From the NCBI GenBank assembly GCA_017828835.1, contig JAGAEK010000052.1, positions 1 through 5,606 of the forward strand: a stretch of 5,606 nucleotides of DNA, given 5' to 3'. This DNA comes from Oscillospiraceae bacterium (GTDB taxonomy: Bacteria > Bacillota > Clostridia > Oscillospirales > Ruminococcaceae). How positions within the stretch are numbered: the first letter of the stretch is position 1; every line of letters begins with the position of its first letter. Below, piece by piece: positions 1 through 5,606 of this stretch. Below the pieces are notes generated by a model. The model had not been told where the DNA came from, did not search any database, and saw nothing but the letters and a program-made list of their open reading frames with translations. The position numbers and the translations under genes are program-made.

Positions 1-56
1 AGTGTAACCGGACCGAATAAAAATCGCTTTAAACAACAGAGACACTGAAAACCGGG

Positions 57-66
57 AAAGGAGGAG
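57..66 (+). promoter_or_regulatory. Shine-Dalgarno site fixing a TTG start
   Basis: AAAGGAGGAG contains a full AAGGAGG core (58-64) and ends 5 bases before the TTG at 72. No ATG or GTG lies in frame nearby, and the next in-frame Met is residue 139, inside region 4. This site therefore decides the TTG start of the sigma factor gene. Confidence 0.85.
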
Positions 67-71
67 CGTTT

Positions 72-632
72 TTGGAAGACGGAAAAATCGTTGAGCTTTA
101 TCTTAAGCGGGACGAGAACGCGATCGGGCAGACCGCGGAGAAATACGGAGCGCGTCTGCGCGCTTTGGCTTTCGGGATCACGGCGGACCGCGAGGTATCG
201 GAAGAATGTGAAAACGACACCTACTTAGAGGCGTGGAAAACAATACCTCCGAATGAACCGAGAGATTATTTTTATCCGTTTCTTGCGTGTATAACGCGGC
301 ATATTTCGATCGACCGCTGCCGCAGAAACACGAGATCAAAGCGCAGCGGATACGTTGTTGAACTGAACGAAGAACTGGAAAAATGTCTGCCGGTATCGGG
401 AAACGTGAGCGAAGAGATAGACGCAAAGACGCTCGGAGAAGCGATCAGCCGGATTTTATACACGCTGCCGCTGGAAAAGCGGGTGATGTTTATCAGAAGA
501 TACTTTTATTTTGAGTCGATATCCGACGTCAGCCGAAAATGTTCCGTAAGTAAAAGCAATGCGAAAACGATGCTTTTTAGGATCAGGAGCGATCTTAAAA
601 AATATCTTGAGAAGGAAGGTTATACACTGTGA
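72..632 (+). CDS. sigma-70 family (ECF-like) RNA polymerase sigma factor
   Basis: An alternative sigma factor of 186 residues that should direct RNA polymerase to a small set of promoters. Region 2 spans about residues 8-90. It contains the helix around E44-W55 (EECENDTYLEAW), then IPPNEPR and the basic 76-91 stretch. An acidic linker (about 95-120) leads to region 4 (about 124-182), with LPLEKR at 132-137, RRYFYFESI at 142-150 and a helix-turn-helix at about 148-172 ending in KTMLFRIR. Regions 1 and 3 are absent, as in ECF sigmas. The sequence closely resembles a group widespread in Clostridia, usually annotated simply as sigma-70 family sigma factor and next to a membrane protein. TTG start is supported by a strong ribosome site. 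The stop overlaps the next start (GTGA), implying translational coupling with a probable anti-sigma partner. Family assignment is secure; target promoters and inducing signal are unknown. Confidence 0.93.
   Translation: MEDGKIVELYLKRDENAIGQTAEKYGARLRALAFGITADREVSEECENDTYLEAWKTIPPNEPRDYFYPFLACITRHISIDRCRRNTRSKRSGYVVELNEELEKCLPVSGNVSEEIDAKTLGEAISRILYTLPLEKRVMFIRRYFYFESISDVSRKCSVSKSNAKTMLFRIRSDLKKYLEKEGYTL
612..619 (+). promoter_or_regulatory. Shine-Dalgarno site for GTG start, inside the sigma gene
   Basis: AAGGAAGG lies within the last codons of the sigma gene, 9 bases before the GTG at 629. The overlap GTGA (629-632) holds both the GTG start and the TGA stop, so translation of the two genes is probably coupled, giving matched amounts of sigma and partner. 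Confidence 0.75.
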
Positions 633-2128
633 AAAGCGAAAAGATATCAGAGAGCTTGGAATACGTTGATCCCGCGATTATAAACGAAGCGGAGGGATAC
701 GTTTCACCGGTGAAAAAGAGCTACGGAATGAAATGGGGGCTCATAGCGGCGTGTATCGCCGTGGTGCTGGTGATAGGATCGGCGGCGACGGTGTTTGCGG
801 TGGAAGCCAAGGAATATAACGACGCGGTGGCGTTTTTCGAAGATAACGGACTGTCGGCGGCGGGACTGAGCCGAGCGGAGGTGAAAGCCGTCTACCGTGA
901 TATCACGACCAAGAGCTTTAAATTTGAGAAAACCGCGGATATCATCAAACAGTCGGTCTACGGCTACGAGATCGAACATGTCGACAAAACTCCGGAAGAC
1001 GCGGAAGAAATATGGAACAAAAACTTTGAGGCCGCGCAGAAGGACTACGGCTACAAACAGACGTTCCATGAAAACGGTCAGCTGGAGCCGGGACTTCCGA
1101 TAAGCGAAAAAACGACGCTGGAATATTACGAAGACGGCAAACTGATATGGACGGCGGACTTTGCGGAAGAGTCGATCGAAAACACTGTCAAGGTAAACGG
1201 AATGACAATGGTGTTGGGGCATAAATACGTTTATTCTTCGACCGAAATATATCCGGAATCCGAGTTGATAGGATATTGTGTCTTTAACGGCGAGATGTAT
1301 GAGTCAGCGAAGATACATCAGGAATATACCTTTGCGGCGTTTGTCGACGGAGAGGGGAAGGTCTTTTGGAAAGCGAAGCTGAATCACGCGTCACAGTTCG
1401 AGCAGATCATAGCGGTTTTTGAAAACGAAGACGGCAGCCGCAGTATTTTCAGCCGGGCGGACAGAAGCGGTATCGTACTTACTAAGCTCGACGAAAACGG
1501 AAACGAACTGAGCGCGAAGATACTTAAAGTGTCGGCGTATCTTGAAAAGGTCGCGCGGTTTTACGACGGCGGATATCTCGTTCAGGTGAGCAGTTTGGAT
1601 TCGGAAGAAGCCGATACGCTTTTGAAGGTCGACAAGGACGGGAACGTATTCGGCGATTTCACTTACGAATCTGAAGACACGTCGTTTTTGATCACCGATT
1701 TTATTGAGTTCGGCGGACAGATCTATCTGTCGGCGGTCGCCGCGGACAAACAAAACAGCGTAGGGTGGATATACGTGTCGGACAAAGAGCAGGACGCGGT
1801 ATCATCGTTGCCCGAAGAATATTATGACGAACAGTTCACGGCGAAACTGCGGGAAAATCACACGGCGATACTGCTTGTTTGCGATCCGGAGGGCGGAACG
1901 CCGACGACGTTTTATTCGGTCAAAGGAGCTTTCGGCTCCGGACTTTCGGTAAACGGCGAAGGAAACCTTGAATGGAAGGTAAAGACCATATCGACGGCGT
2001 ATATATCGTATTATACGAATTCGTTTTGGATGGCGGGTACCTGCGAGGTTTTCCGTTATACCTTCGACCTGTCGGGAAAACTTATCGACAGCTTTGATAC
2101 CGGAAAAATCGTAGGTTTCTGCAGATAA
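629..2128 (+). CDS. probable membrane anti-sigma/sensor protein with propeller-like exported domain
   Basis: A 499-residue single-pass membrane protein, probably holding the adjacent sigma factor at the membrane until a signal is sensed outside. The cytoplasmic head is short (1-35) and includes ISESLEYVDPAIINEAEGY, a segment type that recurs before the membrane helix in proteins paired with this sigma group. One helix follows at about 36-58 (WGLIAACIAVVLVIGSA). Residues 60-499 should be outside. No HxxxCxxC zinc anti-sigma motif is present, so this is not a ZAS-type factor. From about residue 220 the chain shows short hydrophobic strands and turns of the form K-[LV]-D-x-x-G-N. Landmarks at D240, D288, D335, D385, N442 and D480 average 48 residues apart, suggesting about six beta-propeller blades. 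It starts at GTG overlapping the sigma stop and ends before a strong terminator. The anti-sigma role is inferred from context and topology; the ligand is unknown. Confidence 0.75.
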   Translation: MKSEKISESLEYVDPAIINEAEGYVSPVKKSYGMKWGLIAACIAVVLVIGSAATVFAVEAKEYNDAVAFFEDNGLSAAGLSRAEVKAVYRDITTKSFKFEKTADIIKQSVYGYEIEHVDKTPEDAEEIWNKNFEAAQKDYGYKQTFHENGQLEPGLPISEKTTLEYYEDGKLIWTADFAEESIENTVKVNGMTMVLGHKYVYSSTEIYPESELIGYCVFNGEMYESAKIHQEYTFAAFVDGEGKVFWKAKLNHASQFEQIIAVFENEDGSRSIFSRADRSGIVLTKLDENGNELSAKILKVSAYLEKVARFYDGGYLVQVSSLDSEEADTLLKVDKDGNVFGDFTYESEDTSFLITDFIEFGGQIYLSAVAADKQNSVGWIYVSDKEQDAVSSLPEEYYDEQFTAKLRENHTAILLVCDPEGGTPTTFYSVKGAFGSGLSVNGEGNLEWKVKTISTAYISYYTNSFWMAGTCEVFRYTFDLSGKLIDSFDTGKIVGFCR

Positions 2129-2158
2129 CGAACGGTCGAAGAGACGGACGTATCACGT

Positions 2159-2190
2159 TACCGCAGGCATTGGACCTGCGGTATTTTTTT
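2159..2190 (+). terminator. rho-independent terminator of the sigma/anti-sigma unit
   Basis: A perfect 9-bp stem pairs TACCGCAGG (2159-2167) with CCTGCGGTA (2175-2183) around a 7-base loop, and seven T residues (2184-2190) follow directly. It begins 31 bases after the membrane protein's stop codon and separates that unit from the transporter gene. Confidence 0.93.
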
Positions 2191-2194
2191 CGGC

Positions 2195-2260
2195 AAAAAA
2201 AGAGAGATTAACAAAAAATTTAAAAAAATATTACCAAAAGCTAATTAAAAAATAAAAAAA
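2195..2260. other. A-tract-rich, probably curved DNA upstream of a promoter
   Basis: Only 8 of these 66 bases are G or C. Runs of four to seven A are centred near 2198, 2215, 2225, 2237, 2249 and 2257, several spaced close to one helical turn. Such DNA bends and can act as an UP element contacted by the polymerase alpha subunits. It holds no gene. The composition is directly visible; the promoter-boosting role is inferred. Confidence 0.5.
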
Positions 2261-2277
2261 GTTGTATAATAGAGATT
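2242..2277 (+). promoter_or_regulatory. putative housekeeping promoter of the ABC transporter gene
   Basis: A perfect TATAAT -10 box lies at 2265-2270, 34 bases before the ATG, predicting transcription start near 2275-2278 and a leader of about 27 bases. At the standard 17-base spacing the -35 position (2242-2247) reads TAATTA, a poor match to TTGACA. Activity may therefore depend on the upstream A-tracts or an activator. Position after a terminator and before a gene supports the call. Confidence 0.65.
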
Positions 2278-2286
2278 AGAAAACGC

Positions 2287-2296
2287 AAAGGCAGGT
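2287..2296 (+). promoter_or_regulatory. ribosome binding site with tandem TTG-ATG start choice
   Basis: AAAGGCAGGT carries two AGG cores (2289-2291 and 2293-2295). The frame offers TTG at 2301 directly followed by ATG at 2304. The second AGG is 8 bases from the ATG and only 5 from the TTG, so ATG at 2304 is preferred. Starting at MLELKNVVKEY also matches the usual beginning of this ATPase family. Confidence 0.6.
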
Positions 2297-2303
2297 CAAG
2301 TTG

Positions 2304-5294
2304 ATGTTAGAACTGAAAAACGTAGTGAAGGAATACCCCGCGGGAAACGGGAAGGTCAGTGCGCTTAAAGGGATAAATTTAAGATTCCGGAAATCCGAAT
2401 TCGTCGCGGCATTGGGTCCGTCCGGATGCGGAAAAACGACGCTGCTTAATATAATCGGAGGACTGGATCACTACACGTCAGGAGATCTGATCATAAGCGG
2501 CAAATCGACGAAGGATTTTACCGACAGAGAGTGGGACGCTTATAGGAACCATTCTGTCGGATTTGTATTCCAGAGCTATAATCTGATACCGCATCAAACC
2601 GCCTTGCAGAACGTGGAGCTGTCGCTGACTCTGACCGGAGTACCGAAGTCGGAGAGGAGAAGACGCGCGCAGAAAGCGCTCGAGGACGTTGGGCTGCTGC
2701 CGCAGATCAACAAAAGGCCGAACGAGATGTCGGGAGGTCAGATGCAGCGTGTTGCGATCGCACGCGCTTTGGTCAACGATCCGGATATAATCCTCGCGGA
2801 CGAGCCGACCGGAGCGCTCGACACCGAAACGAGCATACAGATCATGGAGATAATGAAAGCGATATCGAAGGACAGGCTGGTCGTGATGGTAACTCACAAT
2901 CCCGATCTTGCCGAGAAGTATTCGACAAGAATAATCAGGATGCTTGACGGAGAGATAACGTCCGACACGATGCCGATCAGCGACGAAGAATATGAAAAGG
3001 AGCTCGAAGAGGCCAGGAAAGACAGAAAAGAAAAGAGCAAGCTAAAGATGCCGTCGATGTCGTTATGGTCGTCGTTTTCGCTGTCGCTTAAAAACCTTTT
3101 CACTAAAAAGGGCAGGACCATACTGACTTCTTTTGCCGGAAGTATCGGAATAATCGGTATAGCGCTGATACTTTCGATTTCCCGGGGAATGACAAAATAT
3201 ATAAACGAGACGCAGGAGAACGCGCTGTCGTCGTATCCTCTGGCGATAGAGAGTACTACGGTGGATCTGACGTCGCTTATGAATGCGTTTATGAACGTGA
3301 ATTCAGGCAAAACGAGCCACGGTAAAGACGAAATATATAAAAAATCCGCCATATACAACATGGTGAACGCGCTGAATAATCTTGAAACGAGAAAAAACGA
3401 CCTTGTATCGTTCAAAAAATATATAGAAGCGGAAATGGAAGACAAGGACGGGAAATTTTATAAAGCGGTGAACGGCATACAGTATACCTATTCCTTGCCG
3501 CTGTACGTTTACACGAAAAACGTAGACGGATCGATAATCCGCTCCGATACGGCTGAGCTTATGTCGGAGATCTTATACGAATATATGGGAATGAACATGT
3601 CGTCAGCGTCTTCCGGAGGTATGTTCAGTCTCGGAAGCGGCACGAGTTCAAGCACAAGAAATATGTGGCAGGAAGCGCTGCGCGGGACGGACGGAGAGCT
3701 GATAAACGAGCTTTTGTATAATCAATATGATCTGCTCTACGGCGAATGGCCTGACGCCTACGACGAGATAGCCATAGTCGTCGACAAAAATAACGAGCTT
3801 GACGATCTGACGCTCTACGCTCTCGGACTTGAGCCTAAAAAACAGATAGACAAAATAATGAAAGCCGCGACCGAAAAAACGGAGCTTGAAAAAAGCGACG
3901 ACAGCTGGTCTTACGAAGAGGTTTGCAATAGAGAATACAAAGTTATATTGAATTCGTCGTGTTACAGCTACGACGAGGAAAACGGCAGATATATCGATCT
4001 GCGCGACACCGAAGCCGGATTGCGTTATCTCTATGATAACGGGATAGACTTGAAGGTAACGGGAATAATACGTCCTAACAAAGACGCGGCGGCGACCATG
4101 CTGACGGGCTCGATCCTCTACACCGAAGCGCTTACCGAATATATCATAGCGGGTTCCGCAGGATCGGAGGCGGTGAAAGCTCAGAAGGAAAATGAGAAGA
4201 CGGATGTGATAACGGGACTGCCGTTTAAAGATACTGCTTCGGAGATGAGCGACGAAGAGAAACGGGACGAATTCAAAAATTATATACGTGATCTTAACGA
4301 CAACAAAAAAGCCGAGCTGTATATAAAGATCATGAGCATACCCGACGAAGAACAGATAAAAGCGTCGGTCGACGGAGTCATGGCGCAGATGACGCGTGAG
4401 ATGATCGAAAACAGTATGATAGAGGGACTTTCCGGGAAAATGGGAGTCGGAGAAGAGGTCGTCAGAGAATACGTTGAAACGATGTCCGACGAAGATATAT
4501 ACGAGCTTTTCCGAAACAGTGTCGAGGAAAGGTTTCGGGAACAGTACGCGGCGGGAATAAGAGAAAATTTGAGCAAAATGAGTGTTGAGGAGCTGGTTTT
4601 TGCGCTTGAGAGCGCAATAGACGGCATGACCGACGAACAGTGCGTGAAATATTACGACGAGACCGTTGAATTTTCTTCTTCCGATTATGAGAGCAATCTG
4701 AAGATGCTCGGATATGTGGATCTTGACGATCCTGCGACGATAAATATTTTCGCGTCGTCATTTGAAAACAAAAACGTCATTGAAGACAAGATAGCCGAAT
4801 ACAACAGAAACACGGACGAAATGTCGAGAATAAAATATACCGACTACGTCAGGATAATAATGTCTTCGGTCACAACGATAATAAAAGCGATAACCTATAT
4901 TTTGATAGCGTTTGTCGCGATATCGCTGATAGTTTCGTCGATAATGATAGGGGTAATAACGCTGATATCGGTCCAGGAACGCACGAAAGAGATCGGCATA
5001 CTCAGAGCGATCGGAGCATCGAAAAAAGAGGTTGCGGGAATGTTCAACGTAGAAACGATGATAATAGGTTTCGCGGCGGGAGCGATCGGCGTTCTGATGA
5101 CCTGTATCATATGCGTACCCATAAATCTGATCATACATCTGCTCACGGGAATAAAGAGTCTGAGCGCGTTTTTGCCCGTAACGGACGCGATAATACTGAT
5201 AGTGATCAGCGTACTGCTGACGCTCGTTTCGGGACTGATACCGTCGAGGAGCGCGGCGAAAAAGGATCCCGTGGTCGCGTTGAGGACCGAATGA
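2304..5294 (+). CDS. MacB-type ABC transporter, fused ATPase and permease with very large ectodomain
   Basis: A 996-residue fusion. The ATPase (about 1-235) has Walker A GPSGCGKTT (38-46), Q-loop Q90, signature MSGGQ (142-146), Walker B IILADEP (162-168) and H-loop His198, so all catalytic elements are intact. It belongs to the LolD/MacB ATPase group. An acidic then basic linker (about 232-265) leads to helix 1 (about 273-293). After an extracytoplasmic region of about 555 residues come helix 2 (about 863-888), the conserved QERTKEIGILRAIGASKKEV segment (891-910), helix 3 (about 918-944), helix 4 (about 959-979) and the PSRSAAKKDPVVALR tail. This is the four-helix FtsX/MacB permease fold, which acts by mechanotransmission, so export or extraction of an envelope substrate is likelier than simple uptake. 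MacB itself is about 650 residues, so the ectodomain is greatly enlarged; similar roughly 1000-residue fusions occur in Clostridia. A Ser/Gly-rich stretch lies at 433-451. Substrate is unknown. An own promoter lies upstream; no terminator is seen after it. Confidence 0.95.
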   Translation: MLELKNVVKEYPAGNGKVSALKGINLRFRKSEFVAALGPSGCGKTTLLNIIGGLDHYTSGDLIISGKSTKDFTDREWDAYRNHSVGFVFQSYNLIPHQTALQNVELSLTLTGVPKSERRRRAQKALEDVGLLPQINKRPNEMSGGQMQRVAIARALVNDPDIILADEPTGALDTETSIQIMEIMKAISKDRLVVMVTHNPDLAEKYSTRIIRMLDGEITSDTMPISDEEYEKELEEARKDRKEKSKLKMPSMSLWSSFSLSLKNLFTKKGRTILTSFAGSIGIIGIALILSISRGMTKYINETQENALSSYPLAIESTTVDLTSLMNAFMNVNSGKTSHGKDEIYKKSAIYNMVNALNNLETRKNDLVSFKKYIEAEMEDKDGKFYKAVNGIQYTYSLPLYVYTKNVDGSIIRSDTAELMSEILYEYMGMNMSSASSGGMFSLGSGTSSSTRNMWQEALRGTDGELINELLYNQYDLLYGEWPDAYDEIAIVVDKNNELDDLTLYALGLEPKKQIDKIMKAATEKTELEKSDDSWSYEEVCNREYKVILNSSCYSYDEENGRYIDLRDTEAGLRYLYDNGIDLKVTGIIRPNKDAAATMLTGSILYTEALTEYIIAGSAGSEAVKAQKENEKTDVITGLPFKDTASEMSDEEKRDEFKNYIRDLNDNKKAELYIKIMSIPDEEQIKASVDGVMAQMTREMIENSMIEGLSGKMGVGEEVVREYVETMSDEDIYELFRNSVEERFREQYAAGIRENLSKMSVEELVFALESAIDGMTDEQCVKYYDETVEFSSSDYESNLKMLGYVDLDDPATINIFASSFENKNVIEDKIAEYNRNTDEMSRIKYTDYVRIIMSSVTTIIKAITYILIAFVAISLIVSSIMIGVITLISVQERTKEIGILRAIGASKKEVAGMFNVETMIIGFAAGAIGVLMTCIICVPINLIIHLLTGIKSLSAFLPVTDAIILIVISVLLTLVSGLIPSRSAAKKDPVVALRTE

Positions 5295-5295
5295 C

Positions 5296-5330
5296 AATAA
5301 CGCTTGCGAAAAGGCGGCGGGCGTGTTATT
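5296..5330 (+). other. imperfect intergenic hairpin
   Basis: AATAA (5296-5300) pairs with TTATT (5326-5330), and CGCTTGC (5301-5307) pairs with GCGGGCG (5317-5323) using two G-U pairs. A TG bulge lies at 5324-5325 and the loop is 9 bases. No T-run follows on the + strand, so it is not a canonical terminator. It could attenuate or protect the upstream message, or be incidental to the overlapping promoter. Confidence 0.4.
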
Positions 5331-5332
5331 AT
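5304..5332 (+). promoter_or_regulatory. putative extended -10 promoter for the downstream membrane protein
   Basis: A -35 box TTGCGA (5304-5309, four of six consensus bases) and a -10 box TATTAT (5327-5332, five of six) are separated by exactly 17 bases. TG at 5324-5325 provides the TGN extension. Predicted transcription start is near 5339, leaving about a 30-base leader with a ribosome site. It suggests that the last gene is not transcribed only by read-through from the transporter. Confidence 0.6.
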
Positions 5333-5352
5333 TAGAAAAAAATCGGAATTTG

Positions 5353-5358
5353 AAAGGA
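5353..5358 (+). promoter_or_regulatory. Shine-Dalgarno site for a TTG start
   Basis: AAAGGA lies 10 bases before TTG at 5369. The reading frame is closed by TGA at 5351-5353, and no ATG or GTG start fits between, so TTG is the best supported start of the last gene. Confidence 0.6.
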
Positions 5359-5368
5359 ACGGTATATT

Positions 5369-5606
5369 TTGGATAACAAATACAGCGGGATACAGCCCAA
5401 AACTTTCAAAGAAAAATGGGAAAATTACTGGTATCATTATAAATTTCGGACGATAGTCGGGATCTTCGTGGCTGTCGCGGCGATACTGCTGATAAAAGAT
5501 ATATTTTTCAAGCCGAAATACGATATAGAACTGACTTACGTCGTCAGGGGATATTCCGATATAGGCGACTATTCAAAAAATATCAAGAGCGATTACGCAA
5601 AGCTTG
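5369..5606 (+). CDS. single-pass membrane protein, N-terminal part (runs off window)
   Basis: The first 79 codons of a gene continuing past the window. The predicted protein has a short cytoplasmic head rich in aromatic and basic residues (PKTFKEKWENYWYHYKFR, 10-27). One membrane helix follows (about 28-42, TIVGIFVAVAAILLI), then KDIFFKPKYDIELTYVV leading into a probable exported domain. This head-helix-KxD arrangement resembles many uncharacterised membrane proteins in Clostridia, but I cannot name a function. The basic residues on the cytoplasmic side and the lack of a signal-peptidase site suggest an anchored N-in/C-out protein. It lies 74 bases after the transporter and has its own putative promoter. 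It could be an accessory subunit of the transporter, but only adjacency supports that. Start is TTG. Confidence 0.75.
   Translation, partial: MDNKYSGIQPKTFKEKWENYWYHYKFRTIVGIFVAVAAILLIKDIFFKPKYDIELTYVVRGYSDIGDYSKNIKSDYAKL

Noticed and set aside
704..1222. Antisense open frame of about 170 codons over the membrane protein gene
   Set aside because: It is Arg/His/Phe-rich without recognisable domains, and the + strand gene has a convincing start, membrane helix and terminator. It is a codon-bias shadow.
2008..2022. Small palindrome TCGTATTATACGA as an operator
   Set aside because: It is only 5-bp arms inside the coding region, near no promoter, and is expected by chance.
2894..3445. Antisense open frame of about 180 codons over the transporter gene
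   Set aside because: It consists of Ser/Phe/Ile runs that mirror acidic and Asp/Glu codons on the other strand. It overlaps the well-defined ATPase-permease junction.
2301..5294. Bce-type antimicrobial peptide resistance transporter
   Set aside because: BceB-like permeases have ten helices and a separate ATPase, usually with a two-component system nearby. Here there are four helices in a fused chain and no such regulators.
5296..5340. Terminator after the transporter gene
   Set aside because: The hairpin has wobble pairs and a bulge and is followed by ATTAGAAAAAAA rather than a T-run, so the + strand lacks the termination signal.
4758..5437. Two overlapping antisense open frames near the 3' end of the transporter
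   Set aside because: They oppose conserved permease helices and the QERTKEIGILRAIGA segment, and one is implausibly rich in Arg and Tyr. There is no sign of independent coding.
1..5606. CRISPR array, transposon, tRNA or rRNA gene, phage or toxin-antitoxin system
   Set aside because: I saw no regular repeats with spacers, transposase motifs, terminal inverted repeats, tRNA-like folds or toxin-sized paired genes on either strand.

Overview
The window looks like chromosomal DNA from a member of the class Clostridia (Bacillota), probably an uncultured gut or rumen lineage. The evidence is purine-rich Shine-Dalgarno sites before every gene, an overlapping sigma-factor/membrane-protein pair of a type common in Clostridia, and a roughly 1000-residue ABC transporter fused to its permease, also typical of that group. 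There is strong use of the AUA isoleucine codon, and three of the four genes appear to start at TTG or GTG. All four genes lie on the + strand. Genus or species cannot be assigned from the sequence alone.

Region 1 (about 55-2190) is a two-gene unit. It encodes a sigma-70-family sigma factor with regions 2 and 4 only (72-632), which overlaps by 4 bases a single-pass membrane protein (629-2128) that is probably its anti-sigma or sensor partner. The exported part of the second protein carries six degenerate segments about 48 residues apart, suggesting a beta-propeller-like sensor domain. A clear rho-independent terminator (2159-2190) closes the unit.

Region 2 (2191-2300) is a very A-rich intergenic stretch with a perfect TATAAT -10 box at 2265-2270. 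It is the likely promoter of the transporter gene.

Region 3 (2304-5294) encodes a MacB-type ABC transporter with the ATPase and four-helix permease in one chain. It has an exceptionally large (about 555-residue) extracytoplasmic domain between the first two membrane helices. Its substrate is not evident.

Region 4 (5295-5606) holds an imperfect hairpin overlapping a good extended -10 promoter. After it comes the start of a small-headed, single-pass membrane protein that runs off the window.

The terminator separates the sigma unit from the transporter, so functional coupling between them is only a possibility. I found no CRISPR array, mobile element, RNA gene or clear new defence system. The most worthwhile targets are the propeller-like anti-sigma sensor and the large repeat-bearing ectodomain of the transporter.
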